Assembly (NCBI RefSeq): GCF_002979775.1
Contig: NZ_PCPR01000008.1
Span: 62,001 to 126,000, forward strand
DNA from: Arthrobacter sp. MYb23
Lineage (GTDB): Bacteria; Actinomycetota; Actinomycetes; Actinomycetales; Micrococcaceae
DNA length: 64,000 bases
Direction: 5' to 3'
The notes beneath the pieces were generated by a model. It made no database searches. It saw only the letters and a list, made by a program, of their open reading frames with translations, and was not told the DNA's origin. A program made the position numbers and the translations under genes. Below, one piece after another: positions 1 to 8,510 of this stretch. Numbering within the stretch: the stretch's first letter is position 1; each line of letters begins with the position of its first letter.

Positions 1-1585
1 GCAACCAGGACGTGCGGGGCGGCAGCGGGAACTCGCGAGGGTCCTGGCGCTGTGGGGTGTTGTCCTCGGCGTCGCTAAATGCCGTGGTGCCGTGTTCTTC
101 GAGGATCACGGATGCGCCGGTGTTGCGCTGCTGCTTCTGCCACGCAACCAAGGCTTCGCGGAAGGCGTGATCCAGGTAGTCGGCGTTAAGTTCGACTACG
201 ACGTCATGGCCTTCGGGCACGGAGTGGAGGACCCGGTTAAGCCGGGGCAGCGCGAAGAAGCTGCACGAGCCGGCTATGGTCACGCGCCATGGCAGCGACT
301 CAGCAGAGGGGGCATGCGCTTGGATCTGTGCCCGGAGCACACGCCACAGCACGCAGAGGGCGGCCAGTGCGAGGCCAATAATGACGCCTTCCAGGAGGTT
401 GAGGGCCACCACGCAGACCAAGGTGACGCTGTAGACGAGGAGGTCGCCGGTGCGGAGGCTTGTGCGGATGTCCGCGATTTTGATGAGTTTGGCGCCGATC
501 ACCAGCAGGAGCCCGGCGAGCACGGACAACGGAATCAGTTGGATGAGGCCGGCAAAGAGAGCGGAGAACACCAGGACCCATACGCCATGCAGGATGGCTG
601 AGCTGCGGCTGGCGGCGCCCGCTTCAACGTTGGTTGCACTGCGGACAATCACACCGGTGACGGGCAGTCCGCCGAGCATTCCGGACACAACGTTGGCCGA
701 GCCTTGGCCCACGAGTTCCCGGTTGAGATTGGTCCGCGAGCCGCCCATCTTGTCCACGGCGACGGCTGACAGGAGCGATTCGATGCTCGCGATCAGGGCC
801 ACCGTGATGACAGCCATGGCGGCGGCACGCCAGTTCCCGTCGGGCAGGCTGGGAAGTGCGATTGCGTCGAAGATGGAGCCGCTGAAGCTGATGCGCTCCA
901 CGCTTGGCGCGACGGCGACGGACAGAGCCGTCACCGCGACGACGGCGGCAAGCGGCCCGGGGATTTTCCGCACCGCGGCTGGGAGGAACTTCCATGTCAA
1001 AAGAATCGCGACGACGGCCAGACCCAGGAGCGCCGAGTGCAGCTCTACGTTGGTGATGGCGGCGGGAAGGCCTGTGAGGTTTTCGATGGCGGACCCAGCG
1101 GCTTGACCGCCGAGGAGCACATGGAGTTGCTGCAGGATGATGGTGATGCCGATGCCCGCGAGCATCGCTTTCACCACCACCGGCGAGACCGCCAGCGCCG
1201 CCCGGCCAATGCGGCTAACTCCCATGAGCAGCTGCACGACGCCGGCAGCAGCGGTGATTGCGCATGTCACCTGCCAGCCGAACTCATCAACCAGACCGGC
1301 AACGACGACGGTCAGCCCGGCGGCCGGGCCGCTCACCTGCAGTGGGGAGCCACCCAGACTGCCTGCAACGATGCCGCCGACGGCTGCGGCAATGAGACCG
1401 GCCATGATCGGAGCACCTGAGGCGGCGGCAATGCCGAGGGAAAGCGGGAGTGCTACGAGGAAGACGACGAGCGATGCCGGGAGATCCGCGCCGAGGTTGC
1501 TCAGGAAGGTGGGCTTACGGGCCTTGGGGCCTGGCGGGCTGTGGGAGTCGGCGGGAACGGTGGCGGATTCGTTGGACTGCGGCAT
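1..1585 (-). CDS. SulP family inorganic anion transporter (C-terminus cut by window edge)
   Basis: Reading leftward from an ATG at 1585, the frame stays open to the window edge (528 codons). A short polar N-terminus is followed by long hydrophobic helices (ADLPASLVVFLVALPLSLGI and so on) and the SulP-type stretch LQVSGPAAGLTVVVAGLV near residues 85-100. At about positions 95-270 a cytoplasmic STAS-like domain appears (VVVELNADYLDHAFREAL, then GASVILEEHG). SulP proteins are membrane carriers for sulfate, bicarbonate or other anions; the substrate cannot be told from sequence. In several actinobacteria a carbonic anhydrase follows or is fused, which the missing end could show. Transcribed divergently from the beta-propeller gene; an inverted repeat lies 45 bases upstream of its start. 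Confidence 0.9.
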   Translation of the reverse strand, partial: MPQSNESATVPADSHSPPGPKARKPTFLSNLGADLPASLVVFLVALPLSLGIAAASGAPIMAGLIAAAVGGIVAGSLGGSPLQVSGPAAGLTVVVAGLVDEFGWQVTCAITAAAGVVQLLMGVSRIGRAALAVSPVVVKAMLAGIGITIILQQLHVLLGGQAAGSAIENLTGLPAAITNVELHSALLGLAVVAILLTWKFLPAAVRKIPGPLAAVVAVTALSVAVAPSVERISFSGSIFDAIALPSLPDGNWRAAAMAVITVALIASIESLLSAVAVDKMGGSRTNLNRELVGQGSANVVSGMLGGLPVTGVIVRSATNVEAGAASRSSAILHGVWVLVFSALFAGLIQLIPLSVLAGLLLVIGAKLIKIADIRTSLRTGDLLVYSVTLVCVVALNLLEGVIIGLALAALCVLWRVLRAQIQAHAPSAESLPWRVTIAGSCSFFALPRLNRVLHSVPEGHDVVVELNADYLDHAFREALVAWQKQQRNTGASVILEEHGTTAFSDAEDNTPQRQDPREFPLPPRTSWL

Positions 1586-1629
1586 GGGAACTCCTAGCTC
1601 GGGACTGCTGACCCTTCCAAGCTACGGAA

Positions 1630-1663
1630 CTTGTCACCGTTAATGACAACAAGATGTGACAAG
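1630..1663. promoter_or_regulatory. Inverted repeat with repeated TGACA units upstream of the SulP gene
   Basis: CTTGTCAC at 1630-1637 and its reverse complement GTGACAAG at 1656-1663 form a perfect 8-base inverted repeat with an 18-base spacer. TGACA also recurs at 1644, 1657 and 1666. It lies in the 268-base gap between divergent genes, close enough to the SulP start to be an operator. The binding protein is unknown. Confidence 0.4.
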
Positions 1664-1853
1664 CATGACAAAAGCTGTGAAGATGCGCTTCATGTTGGGA
1701 CCAATGGGAACTTTGGCGGGGGTGGAGCGCGTTGCAACACTCGTTCAGCTCTTCCCAAGCTCCGGCGAGCACCCTTGGCGTGCGCCCGATGCCGCGTCTT
1801 CGCTTTCGGGCGTATAAACTTCGCAGGTTGACGCGATGGTCGCGCACTGAATT

Positions 1854-4013
1854 ATGGGGGTCGAGCCTTTGGCTGCTCTGGGTATTTTCACGTTTTCTAC
1901 CACCAGTCTCTGGCATCGAATCGCCGCCACCCTGGTGTCTGTGGCCACGGCTGGGACAGTCTTGGTAGGCGTCTCCCTGCCCGCTCAAGCCGACACCATG
2001 ACGGATGGCATCCGCCTGGGCCCCGAGCCTTTTGCCCTAGCGGTAAATGAAGTAACAAACAAGGTGTATGTCACCAGCGAGGAGGCCAACTCCGTATTCG
2101 TCTTGGACGGGGCTACCAAGCTGGAAAGGACCATTCCGGTAGGTACGCGGCCTCGCGAACTGGCCGTCAATGAGAAAACCAACAAAGTTTATGTAGCGAA
2201 CAATGGCAGTTCATCCTTGAGCGTCATCGACGGAGCAACAGGTACCACGAGGACCATCGCTTTGACGGGTGACCCTATGACAGTTGCGGTGAACGAGACC
2301 ACCAACAAGGTCTACGTCTCAACATCCGGCACGAACGGCGTTACTGTCGTTGACGGTGCCACGGGTGCCACAACAGCCCTTCCGGCAACGGTCTACTCCT
2401 TCGCTGTCAACGAGAAAACCAACAAGATCTACGGAGTGAGCCGCAACAGCCAGGTGACTGTTGTGGATGGTGCAACAAACATCGTCTCGGCGATCCCCGT
2501 TTGCAGCGACACTCGCGGGGTAGCAGTGAACGATGCCACCAATACGGTTTTCGCTACGTGCCTTGCCTCCAAGGCGATCGCGGTTATTGATGGCGAAACT
2601 CTTGCGGTCACAACAGTTCCCACTGGCGTGGACTCGGGGCCCAAGGAGATTGCCCTGAATCGCAGCAATAACAAGGTCTACGCGCTGAACTCTGAGCTTG
2701 CCAGCATGACCGTCCTGGATGGCGCGACGAAGGCGACCGTCACCGTTCCCACGGGGGAATCTGCCTCAGGACTGGCGGTCAACGAAGTGACCAACAAGGT
2801 TTACGTACCCCTTTGGTACCGCTCCCGTGTGATGGTCTTTGACGGAACCACCAACGCTGCTGGAAGCCTTCCAGGCTTCAGCATGGCGGGCAAGATGGCA
2901 GTCAATACAAAGACCAATAAAATCTATGTAAGAAATCTGCCCTACAGCATCAACGAAGACAGCAAGAATGTTGTCGTCATCGACGGCACGAGCGTCGCTC
3001 CCACTTTCACGTCCGGCCCTCCACCCTCAAAGGGCGCGGTGGACGCGTACTACGAGCACAGATTCGCGGCAAAGGGGTCGCTCACCCCGACCTTCAAAGT
3101 GGCCAGCGGCTCCGTTCCGACAGGACTGACTCTCAGCGATAACGGCATCCTGTACGGGGTTCCAACTTCCGCGGGCACCTTCACCTTCAGCGTTTCTGCC
3201 ACTAATGGTTACGGCCCTGACGCCGTGACGTCTGCATTCACGGTGACTATCGCAGCTGATATCCGTCACGATTTCAATGGCGACAAGAAGTCCGATGTCC
3301 TGGCCCGGACCACTAACGGCGACCTGTGGCTCTACCCCGGCAACGGGAGCGGAGGTTGGCAGACACCGTCCAAGGTGGGCCAGGGCTGGAACGCCATGAC
3401 AGCCCTGGTCACGCCGGGGGATTTCAACGGTGACGGCAAGGCCGACGTGCTGGCCCGGGATGCCTACGGGGTTTTGTGGCTGTATCCGGGGAATGGCCAG
3501 GGCGGATGGCAAGCCCGGCTTCAAGTGGGCCAGGGCTGGAACGAGATGACAGCCATCACAGGAATCGGAGATCTTGACCTGGATGGAAATGCGGATATCG
3601 CAGCCCGGGACAGCTTCGGACAGCTGCGGCACTACCGCGGAAATGGCCACGGCGGCTGGTTGAGCCAGTACTCAGTTGGCAGCGGCCTGAACGGCATGAA
3701 CTTCATCGCCGGTCCTGGAGACATCACCAAGGATGGAGTCCAAGACCTTCTGACCCGGGATGCCAACGGCACACTGTGGAGCTTCAACGGATATCGCAAC
3801 ACTTCCTTCTATACCGGTACCCAGGTCGGTTGGGGCTGGAACGCCATGACCGCCATAGCCACACCCGGCGACTTCAACGGCGACGGCAACGTGGACCTCC
3901 TGGCCCGCGACGCAGGCGGAGCCCTCTGGCTCTACCCCAGCAACGGCCAAGGAGGCTGGCTCCCCCGCGGCCTGGTCGGCTCCGGCTGGAACGCCATGAA
4001 CTTGATCATCTAG
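1854..4013 (+). CDS. Secreted YVTN beta-propeller protein with VCBS/FG-GAP repeats
   Basis: 719 residues. A hydrophobic segment ending in LPAQA (about residue 46) is a likely Sec signal peptide. Residues 50-385 hold about eight repeats of roughly 42 residues with the pattern AVNExTNKVYV...VxDGAT, typical of a YVTN beta-propeller. Residues 385-465 resemble an Ig-like (He_PIG) domain, and 465-719 carry five repeats of about 50 residues with calcium-binding DFNGDGKADVLARD loops and LWLYPGNGxGGW cores, as in FG-GAP/VCBS propellers. No catalytic motif is seen; an extracellular binding or adhesion role is inferred. The ATG at 1854 has no clear ribosome-binding site, so the exact start is uncertain. 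A strong terminator follows. Confidence 0.85.
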   Translation: MGVEPLAALGIFTFSTTSLWHRIAATLVSVATAGTVLVGVSLPAQADTMTDGIRLGPEPFALAVNEVTNKVYVTSEEANSVFVLDGATKLERTIPVGTRPRELAVNEKTNKVYVANNGSSSLSVIDGATGTTRTIALTGDPMTVAVNETTNKVYVSTSGTNGVTVVDGATGATTALPATVYSFAVNEKTNKIYGVSRNSQVTVVDGATNIVSAIPVCSDTRGVAVNDATNTVFATCLASKAIAVIDGETLAVTTVPTGVDSGPKEIALNRSNNKVYALNSELASMTVLDGATKATVTVPTGESASGLAVNEVTNKVYVPLWYRSRVMVFDGTTNAAGSLPGFSMAGKMAVNTKTNKIYVRNLPYSINEDSKNVVVIDGTSVAPTFTSGPPPSKGAVDAYYEHRFAAKGSLTPTFKVASGSVPTGLTLSDNGILYGVPTSAGTFTFSVSATNGYGPDAVTSAFTVTIAADIRHDFNGDKKSDVLARTTNGDLWLYPGNGSGGWQTPSKVGQGWNAMTALVTPGDFNGDGKADVLARDAYGVLWLYPGNGQGGWQARLQVGQGWNEMTAITGIGDLDLDGNADIAARDSFGQLRHYRGNGHGGWLSQYSVGSGLNGMNFIAGPGDITKDGVQDLLTRDANGTLWSFNGYRNTSFYTGTQVGWGWNAMTAIATPGDFNGDGNVDLLARDAGGALWLYPSNGQGGWLPRGLVGSGWNAMNLII

Positions 4014-4030
4014 CACCAAGAAACATAGCA

Positions 4031-4069
4031 AAGCGGACGACGGCGGGAACCTCCCGCCGTCGTCCGCTT
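4031..4069 (+). terminator. Rho-independent type terminator after the propeller gene
   Basis: A perfect 18-base stem (4031-4048 with 4052-4069) and a 3-base loop sit 18 bases after the stop codon. There is no clear U-tract, as is common in GC-rich actinobacteria. Confidence 0.8.
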
Positions 4070-4082
4070 GCTTTCCGCACAC

Positions 4083-4110
4083 ATAACCTAAGGTTCCTTA
4101 GTTTAGGCTT
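4083..4110 (+). promoter_or_regulatory. Promoter with IdeR/DtxR-like half sites before the acyl-CoA dehydrogenase-like gene
   Basis: TAGGCT at 4104-4109 is a good -10 placed 7 bases before the ATG at 4117, implying a leaderless transcript. It is overlapped by TTAGTTTAGGCT (4099-4110), which matches 11 of 12 bases of one half of an IdeR/DtxR-type consensus, and preceded by ATAACCTAA (4083-4091), close to the opposite half. An inner TAAGG-TT-CCTTA inverted repeat lies at 4089-4100. Iron or other metal control is a guess. Confidence 0.4.
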
Positions 4111-4116
4111 GGCATC

Positions 4117-5202
4117 ATGAGCTATTCCGAAGCCCAGCCCGTCCGCATCAGTTCCGAACCCGCGCAGTTGCAAGCCCTGGAACCCGTGCTCGAAAAAGTG
4201 CGGGCAGCAGTAGGCGACGTGCCGACACTACTGACCCTGGCCGAGGACATCGGACGGACCGCCCCAAAGCCCGGCGAGGGAAACACCGCCAAGCTGTGGG
4301 AACTGTTGGCCTCCGTGACAGCCGTGGACGTGGCGGCCGGGCGGGTACTCGAACCGCACCTCGACGCTCTCGCGATCCTCGCCCAAGCCGGAGTCCCGGC
4401 CGGAGTCGAAAACGAACCTCAAGGAACTTGGGGAGTCTTCGCAGCGGAGGGCCCCGGAATGAAGCTCGAGGCCAAACGCTCGGCAGACGGCGGCTACGTC
4501 CTCAACGGCTCCAAGCCGTGGTGCTCTCTTGCCGCGCAATTGGATGGCGCCGTGATCACCGCCCACACGGAAGACAACACCAGGGCCGCCTTTGCCCTTG
4601 ATCTAAAGCACCAGGGCGTGACAGCCGAAACACCTGTGTGGACCAGCCGGGGGCTGAAGGAAATTCCGAGCGGCACTGTTCACTTCGACCAAGTGGAAGC
4701 ATGGCCCGTCAACCAAGGAAGCTGGTATTTCAAGCGCCCGGGCTTCGCTTGGGGTGGCATGGGTGTGGCTGCCTGTTGGTTGGGCGGCGTGGTAGCCGTG
4801 GCTCGCGATTACGAGAAAACACTCACGAAGGCCGCAGCCAACGGCCGCGAACCCGACCAGATTGCGCTGGCTTCCCTGGGCGAGATCGACCGTATCCTTG
4901 CCACAACCACGGGCTACCTCGCCCAGACGGCGGAACGCATCGACGCCGGTGATTTGGAAGGCTCAGATCCTGACGGCCCAAGCCCCTGGCCCGAAGCACT
5001 GCGCGTCCGAGGAACCGTTGCCGCCGCCGTCGAGCGTGTGCAAACCTTGGTGACGCAGAATCTGGGCCCCGGCCCGCTGGCTTTCGACGAAGCGTACGGC
5101 AAGCGCATGGCGGACTTGTCGCTGTACATCAGGCAGCATCACGCTATGCGGGACGATGCCCAGTTGGGCGCCTTGGCTCTGAAGGGAGACCGCAGTTGGT
5201 AG
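4117..5202 (+). CDS. Acyl-CoA dehydrogenase-like flavoprotein
   Basis: 361 residues, somewhat shorter than typical acyl-CoA dehydrogenases (about 380-400). The family middle domain is recognisable (GTWGVFAAEGPGMKLEAKRS, then LNGSKPWCSLA around 125-135), as is the C-terminal helical region (DLSLYIRQHHAMRDDAQLG). I cannot place the usual catalytic glutamate with confidence, so it may not be a classical dehydrogenase. The start is likely leaderless, from the -10 at 4104-4109. The gene overlaps the next one by 7 bases and forms a tight three-gene unit with a PIG-L/methyltransferase and a glycosyltransferase; this company suggests modification of a glycan or lipid rather than fatty-acid breakdown. 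Confidence 0.8.
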   Translation: MSYSEAQPVRISSEPAQLQALEPVLEKVRAAVGDVPTLLTLAEDIGRTAPKPGEGNTAKLWELLASVTAVDVAAGRVLEPHLDALAILAQAGVPAGVENEPQGTWGVFAAEGPGMKLEAKRSADGGYVLNGSKPWCSLAAQLDGAVITAHTEDNTRAAFALDLKHQGVTAETPVWTSRGLKEIPSGTVHFDQVEAWPVNQGSWYFKRPGFAWGGMGVAACWLGGVVAVARDYEKTLTKAAANGREPDQIALASLGEIDRILATTTGYLAQTAERIDAGDLEGSDPDGPSPWPEALRVRGTVAAAVERVQTLVTQNLGPGPLAFDEAYGKRMADLSLYIRQHHAMRDDAQLGALALKGDRSW

Positions 5203-6554
5203 CTTTCTCGCACACGGACACCGGCACGTCGGAGGCGGAATGGGCCGCCAGCGGAGTTGCCGCCTTACCGGAGCTGCCACTGAGCGCAGACGAGCTCGCG
5301 GGCATGACCTTTGTTGTACTCGCCGCCCACCCGGACGATGAAACTCTGGGCGCAGGCGGTTTCCTCGCCAAGCTCCATGCCGCCGGGGCTGCGGTGGAGA
5401 TTCTGCTGTGCACTGCCGGCGAGGCCTCGCATCCGGACTCGCAAACCACGACGCCGGAACAGCTTGCCGCTGTCAGGCTTACGGAGTTCAACACGGCAGT
5501 GTCCGGACTGGCTCCTGATGCCACGTGGCGGTTCCTGGAACTTCCCGATGGGCAGCTTGCGGCCAACACGGAGAGCATCGCGGAAGCCCTCCGCGCAACT
5601 GTGGCCGGAAGGCCTGCGGAGACCGTCGCGATCGTAGCCCCTTATCGCTATGACGGACACACGGACCATGACACCTTGGGCAGTATCGCCGCGGAAGTCG
5701 CGGCGCTGGGCGGCTATGGTCTGCTGGAATATCCCGTCTGGTACTGGTTGTGGGCAGGGCCGGATGACTCCACGTGGAACTCATGGGTGCGGGTGCCGTT
5801 GACCCATCAGGATCAGCGTGCGAAAGCACGGGCGATGGACGCCCACACCTCCCAAACGAAGCCGCTGTCCGATCAACCCGGCGATGAAACCCTCCTTTCG
5901 GATACGTTCCTTGAGCACTTCAGCAGGCCGTGGGAAACCTTCGCCTGGCATCCTTCCAAGGCCGGGAGCAACAGTGCCGCAGACGCTGAGCGGATCTTCG
6001 ACGAGGTCCATGCCAAGGAGGACGATCCCTGGAGTTACACCACCAGCTGGTACGAACGGCGCAAAAGGGCACTGACGTTGGCCGCCCTGCCGGAGGAATT
6101 ATATGAATCCGGGCTTGAACTGGGTTGTTCCATTGGCACCCTCAGCGTGGAACTCGCCCAGCGCTGCCAGCAGTTCCTTGGGGTGGACGCCAGCAGCGCC
6201 GCCCTTGCCCAGGCGACCGAGCGGCTCTCACGATTTCCCTCGGCGGAGGCCCGGCATCTGACCATGCCCGGTGAGTGGCCCGAGGGCACTTTCGATCTCG
6301 TGGTGTTGTCCGAGACGGGTTACTACCTTTCGCCGGATGAACTCACGGAACTCCTGGCACGGCTTGACGCGTCCACCCGGCCCGGCGGAACCTTGGTGTT
6401 GTGCCATTGGCGGCACCCGATTTCGGGCTGGCAACTGGACGCTGAAGCGGTTCATGCGATGGCTCGGAACCAACTCGGCTGGCCCACGCACGGTCTCTAC
6501 CGTGAGAAGGATTTCATGCTGGAGATCCTTCTCGCCCCTGACAGGACACCGTGA
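5196..6554 (+). CDS. Bifunctional PIG-L deacetylase / SAM-dependent methyltransferase
   Basis: 452 residues. The N-terminal half is a PIG-L (LmbE-like) zinc deacetylase: AHPDDE near residue 47 and the later YDGHTDHDT supply metal ligands; the family removes acetyl groups from N-acetylglucosamine-type sugars. The C-terminal half, from about residue 285, is a class I methyltransferase with LELGCSIGTLSVEL as the SAM-binding loop and FDLVVLSETGYYL further on, resembling NodS-type enzymes. The TTG start at 5196 is supported by the AAGGGAG site eight bases upstream and overlaps the previous stop. Fusion of the two activities suggests sequential deacetylation and N-methylation of one amino sugar; the substrate is unknown. 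Confidence 0.88.
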   Translation: MVAFSHTDTGTSEAEWAASGVAALPELPLSADELAGMTFVVLAAHPDDETLGAGGFLAKLHAAGAAVEILLCTAGEASHPDSQTTTPEQLAAVRLTEFNTAVSGLAPDATWRFLELPDGQLAANTESIAEALRATVAGRPAETVAIVAPYRYDGHTDHDTLGSIAAEVAALGGYGLLEYPVWYWLWAGPDDSTWNSWVRVPLTHQDQRAKARAMDAHTSQTKPLSDQPGDETLLSDTFLEHFSRPWETFAWHPSKAGSNSAADAERIFDEVHAKEDDPWSYTTSWYERRKRALTLAALPEELYESGLELGCSIGTLSVELAQRCQQFLGVDASSAALAQATERLSRFPSAEARHLTMPGEWPEGTFDLVVLSETGYYLSPDELTELLARLDASTRPGGTLVLCHWRHPISGWQLDAEAVHAMARNQLGWPTHGLYREKDFMLEILLAPDRTP

Positions 6555-7345
6555 CCGTGCCGGGGCCGTTGGAGATCAACAGCGTGGCAGTGGTCATGCC
6601 TGCCCATAACGAGGACCAACACATCGGCAAAGCCCTGGTGGCGCTAAAGGCCGCCGCGGACGCACTCCAACGTGACTGCCCGGACGTGGAGACCAGAATG
6701 GTGGTGGTCCTGGATCATTGCACCGACCGATCAGCGGAGATTGCCGCGGCGCACGCCTCAGGCGACAACCGCTTCAGCGTGGTCAACGTGAACCTGCGAA
6801 GCACGGGGGCCAGCCGTGATTATGGTTTCCGCGCTGCTTTGGAAAGCCTGCGAGCTCGGGACACGGCCGGTATCTGGTTGGCCACCACAGACGCCGATTC
6901 CGCTGTTCCCCCGCACTGGCTGACGAGGCAAGTGGAACTGGCCAACGCCGGAGCGGACGCCCTCCTTGGGTCAGTGGAACCCGATCCAGAGGACATGGAC
7001 CCGGCCATCCATCGCCGCTGGATGGAACTCCATCCGTTCCGGGAGGACCACCAGCACATCTACGGCGCCAACTTGGGAATCCGGGCCTCGGCATATATCA
7101 GTGCTGGCGGCTTCCCCGGGCTGCGCTCCCATGAGGACCGCGTTCTGGTGGAACGGCTCCGCCACCGAGGTTTCGCAGTGACGGCCACGGACACCATCCG
7201 CGTTGTGACCTCTGGGCGGACACATTCCCGCGCGCCGGAGGGATTCGCCGCGTACTTACGCTCCCTCGCGGCGGAGCTTCCGGCTGCCCAATTCCCGGCC
7301 GTCCAGGTACCGGCTGCCGAGCTTCCGACTCCCGCCAGCGGCTAA
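6551..7345 (+). CDS. Glycosyltransferase family 2 protein
   Basis: 264 residues; GTG start overlapping the previous stop (GTGA), so translational coupling is likely. A GT-A fold is indicated by VVMPAHNEDQHIGKAL at the N-terminus, VVVLDHCTDRS, and the metal-binding TTDADSAVPPHWL near residue 115; GANLGIRASAY and SHEDRVLVERL follow as acceptor-side motifs. No membrane helices, so a soluble enzyme. The donor sugar is unknown. Together with the PIG-L/methyltransferase it could assemble a modified amino-sugar conjugate. Its end overlaps the convergent adenylate kinase gene by 4 bases. Confidence 0.87.
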   Translation: MTVPGPLEINSVAVVMPAHNEDQHIGKALVALKAAADALQRDCPDVETRMVVVLDHCTDRSAEIAAAHASGDNRFSVVNVNLRSTGASRDYGFRAALESLRARDTAGIWLATTDADSAVPPHWLTRQVELANAGADALLGSVEPDPEDMDPAIHRRWMELHPFREDHQHIYGANLGIRASAYISAGGFPGLRSHEDRVLVERLRHRGFAVTATDTIRVVTSGRTHSRAPEGFAAYLRSLAAELPAAQFPAVQVPAAELPTPASG

Positions 7346-7920
7346 ACCGCCAGCGCATCCTCCAAGGCGGCAATCGCAGCCTTCGTGATCGTTTGGCGTT
7401 CGCCCGTTCCGTCAACGCTGAGCAGAATCCCCCGGTTCGAGTACGCCTTCAGCACTGGCTGCGTTTGGTCCCGGTACAGCTCAAGGCGCCGCTGTATCAC
7501 GGGTTCGGTGTCATCGGCGCGTCCCTGCTCCTGCGCCCTGCGGAGCATCCGGGACAGCAGCTCGTCGTCTGATGCGTTCAGCTCAAGAACCACTTCAAGG
7601 GTTTGCTGACGGTCGGCCAATATCTCGTCCAGGGCACCGATCTGAATGACCGTCCGTGGGTAGCCGTCCAACAGGAATCCGGCCGCGGCGTCCGCTTCTT
7701 CAAGCCGGACCCTCAGCATGGCCGTGGTGACATGATCCGGCACAAAGTCCCCGCGATCCATGTACCCGCTGGCTTCTGCCCCCAACTCTGTTTTGTCGCG
7801 AACGTGGGTGCGGAACAGTTCACCGGTAGAAATGGCGGGGATCCCAAAATGCCGGGCAATGTGCTCGGCCTGTGTGCCTTTTCCGGAACCCGGAGGACCC
7901 ATGATGATCAATCGCGCCAT
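7342..7920 (-). CDS. adk: Adenylate kinase
   Basis: 192 residues from the ATG at 7920 (MARLIIMGPPGSGKGTQ); a longer frame exists but its extra 21 residues are not family-like. The P-loop GPPGSGKGTQ, the AMP-binding ISTGELFRTHV, the DGYPRT motif and the arginines after a short LID region (RRAQEQGRADDTEPVIQRRL) are all present. The short LID is typical of actinobacterial enzymes. It catalyses ATP + AMP = 2 ADP in the cytoplasm. Most actinobacteria carry adk beside secY and map; this copy stands alone, so it may be a second copy. Confidence 0.9.
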   Translation of the reverse strand: MARLIIMGPPGSGKGTQAEHIARHFGIPAISTGELFRTHVRDKTELGAEASGYMDRGDFVPDHVTTAMLRVRLEEADAAAGFLLDGYPRTVIQIGALDEILADRQQTLEVVLELNASDDELLSRMLRRAQEQGRADDTEPVIQRRLELYRDQTQPVLKAYSNRGILLSVDGTGERQTITKAAIAALEDALAV

Positions 7921-7962
7921 GACATTGGTCCGTTTCGAGAGGCAACCGAGACTTAACCATAC

Positions 7963-7997
7963 GCCGACGACGACGGGAGGCACCCGCCGTCGTCGGC
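7963..7997 (-). terminator. Hairpin terminator after the SRPBCC gene
   Basis: A 15-base stem with one mismatch (7963-7977 with 7983-7997) lies 25 bases past the stop of the leftward SRPBCC gene. A T-run follows on the plus strand (8000-8005), so it may act in both directions. Confidence 0.65.
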
Positions 7998-8021
7998 ATC
8001 TTTTTGCTTTTGGTTCAGTGT

Positions 8022-8510
8022 TCAGGCGCTGGCCAGCACGGCGTCGATCTGCCCGGCTGCCTCCCGCATTCCCTCATCCATGCCCATCTCGACCATCTTC
8101 TGCATCTGTTCTTCGGAGTCGAAGGTGGACGTGATGGTCATCCGGGTGCGGTTTTCCAAAGGCTCGAGCTTCACGGTGGCGTGGGTGATGCCCAGGTGGT
8201 CCACGGGTTCACCCTGCTCGTCCGCGAAGCCGTCGTCGAACTCAAGGTGGTCCGGGGAGTTGATGGCGGTGAATTTCCACCAGCCCCGCGCCTTGGTGCC
8301 GTCCGGCCCGGTCATGTAGTAGGCGGCCTTCCCACCAACGGTGAATTCATGCGTCTCAAAGGTGGCCGGCCAAGTGGGCGGTCCCCACCAGCGCTCAAGC
8401 TGCCGGGGGTCTTCCCAAACCCGCCAGACACGCTTCACGTCGGCATCGAATTCAGAAACAATGCTGAAGCTCAGGGCCTCAACATCCTTGTTTACGCTGA
8501 CAACAGTCAT
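8022..8510 (-). CDS. SRPBCC (AHSA1-like) domain protein
   Basis: 162 residues. The START/Bet v1-like fold is indicated by FDADVKRVWRVWEDPRQLERWWGPP near the N-terminus and the later ITHATVKLEPLENRTRMTITSTF, both typical of AHSA1/SRPBCC proteins. These bind hydrophobic ligands in a central cavity; no enzymatic role can be assigned. It overlaps the upstream ArsR gene by 4 bases, a very common actinobacterial pairing in which the repressor controls the SRPBCC gene. A hairpin terminator follows. Confidence 0.87.
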   Translation of the reverse strand: MTVVSVNKDVEALSFSIVSEFDADVKRVWRVWEDPRQLERWWGPPTWPATFETHEFTVGGKAAYYMTGPDGTKARGWWKFTAINSPDHLEFDDGFADEQGEPVDHLGITHATVKLEPLENRTRMTITSTFDSEEQMQKMVEMGMDEGMREAAGQIDAVLASA

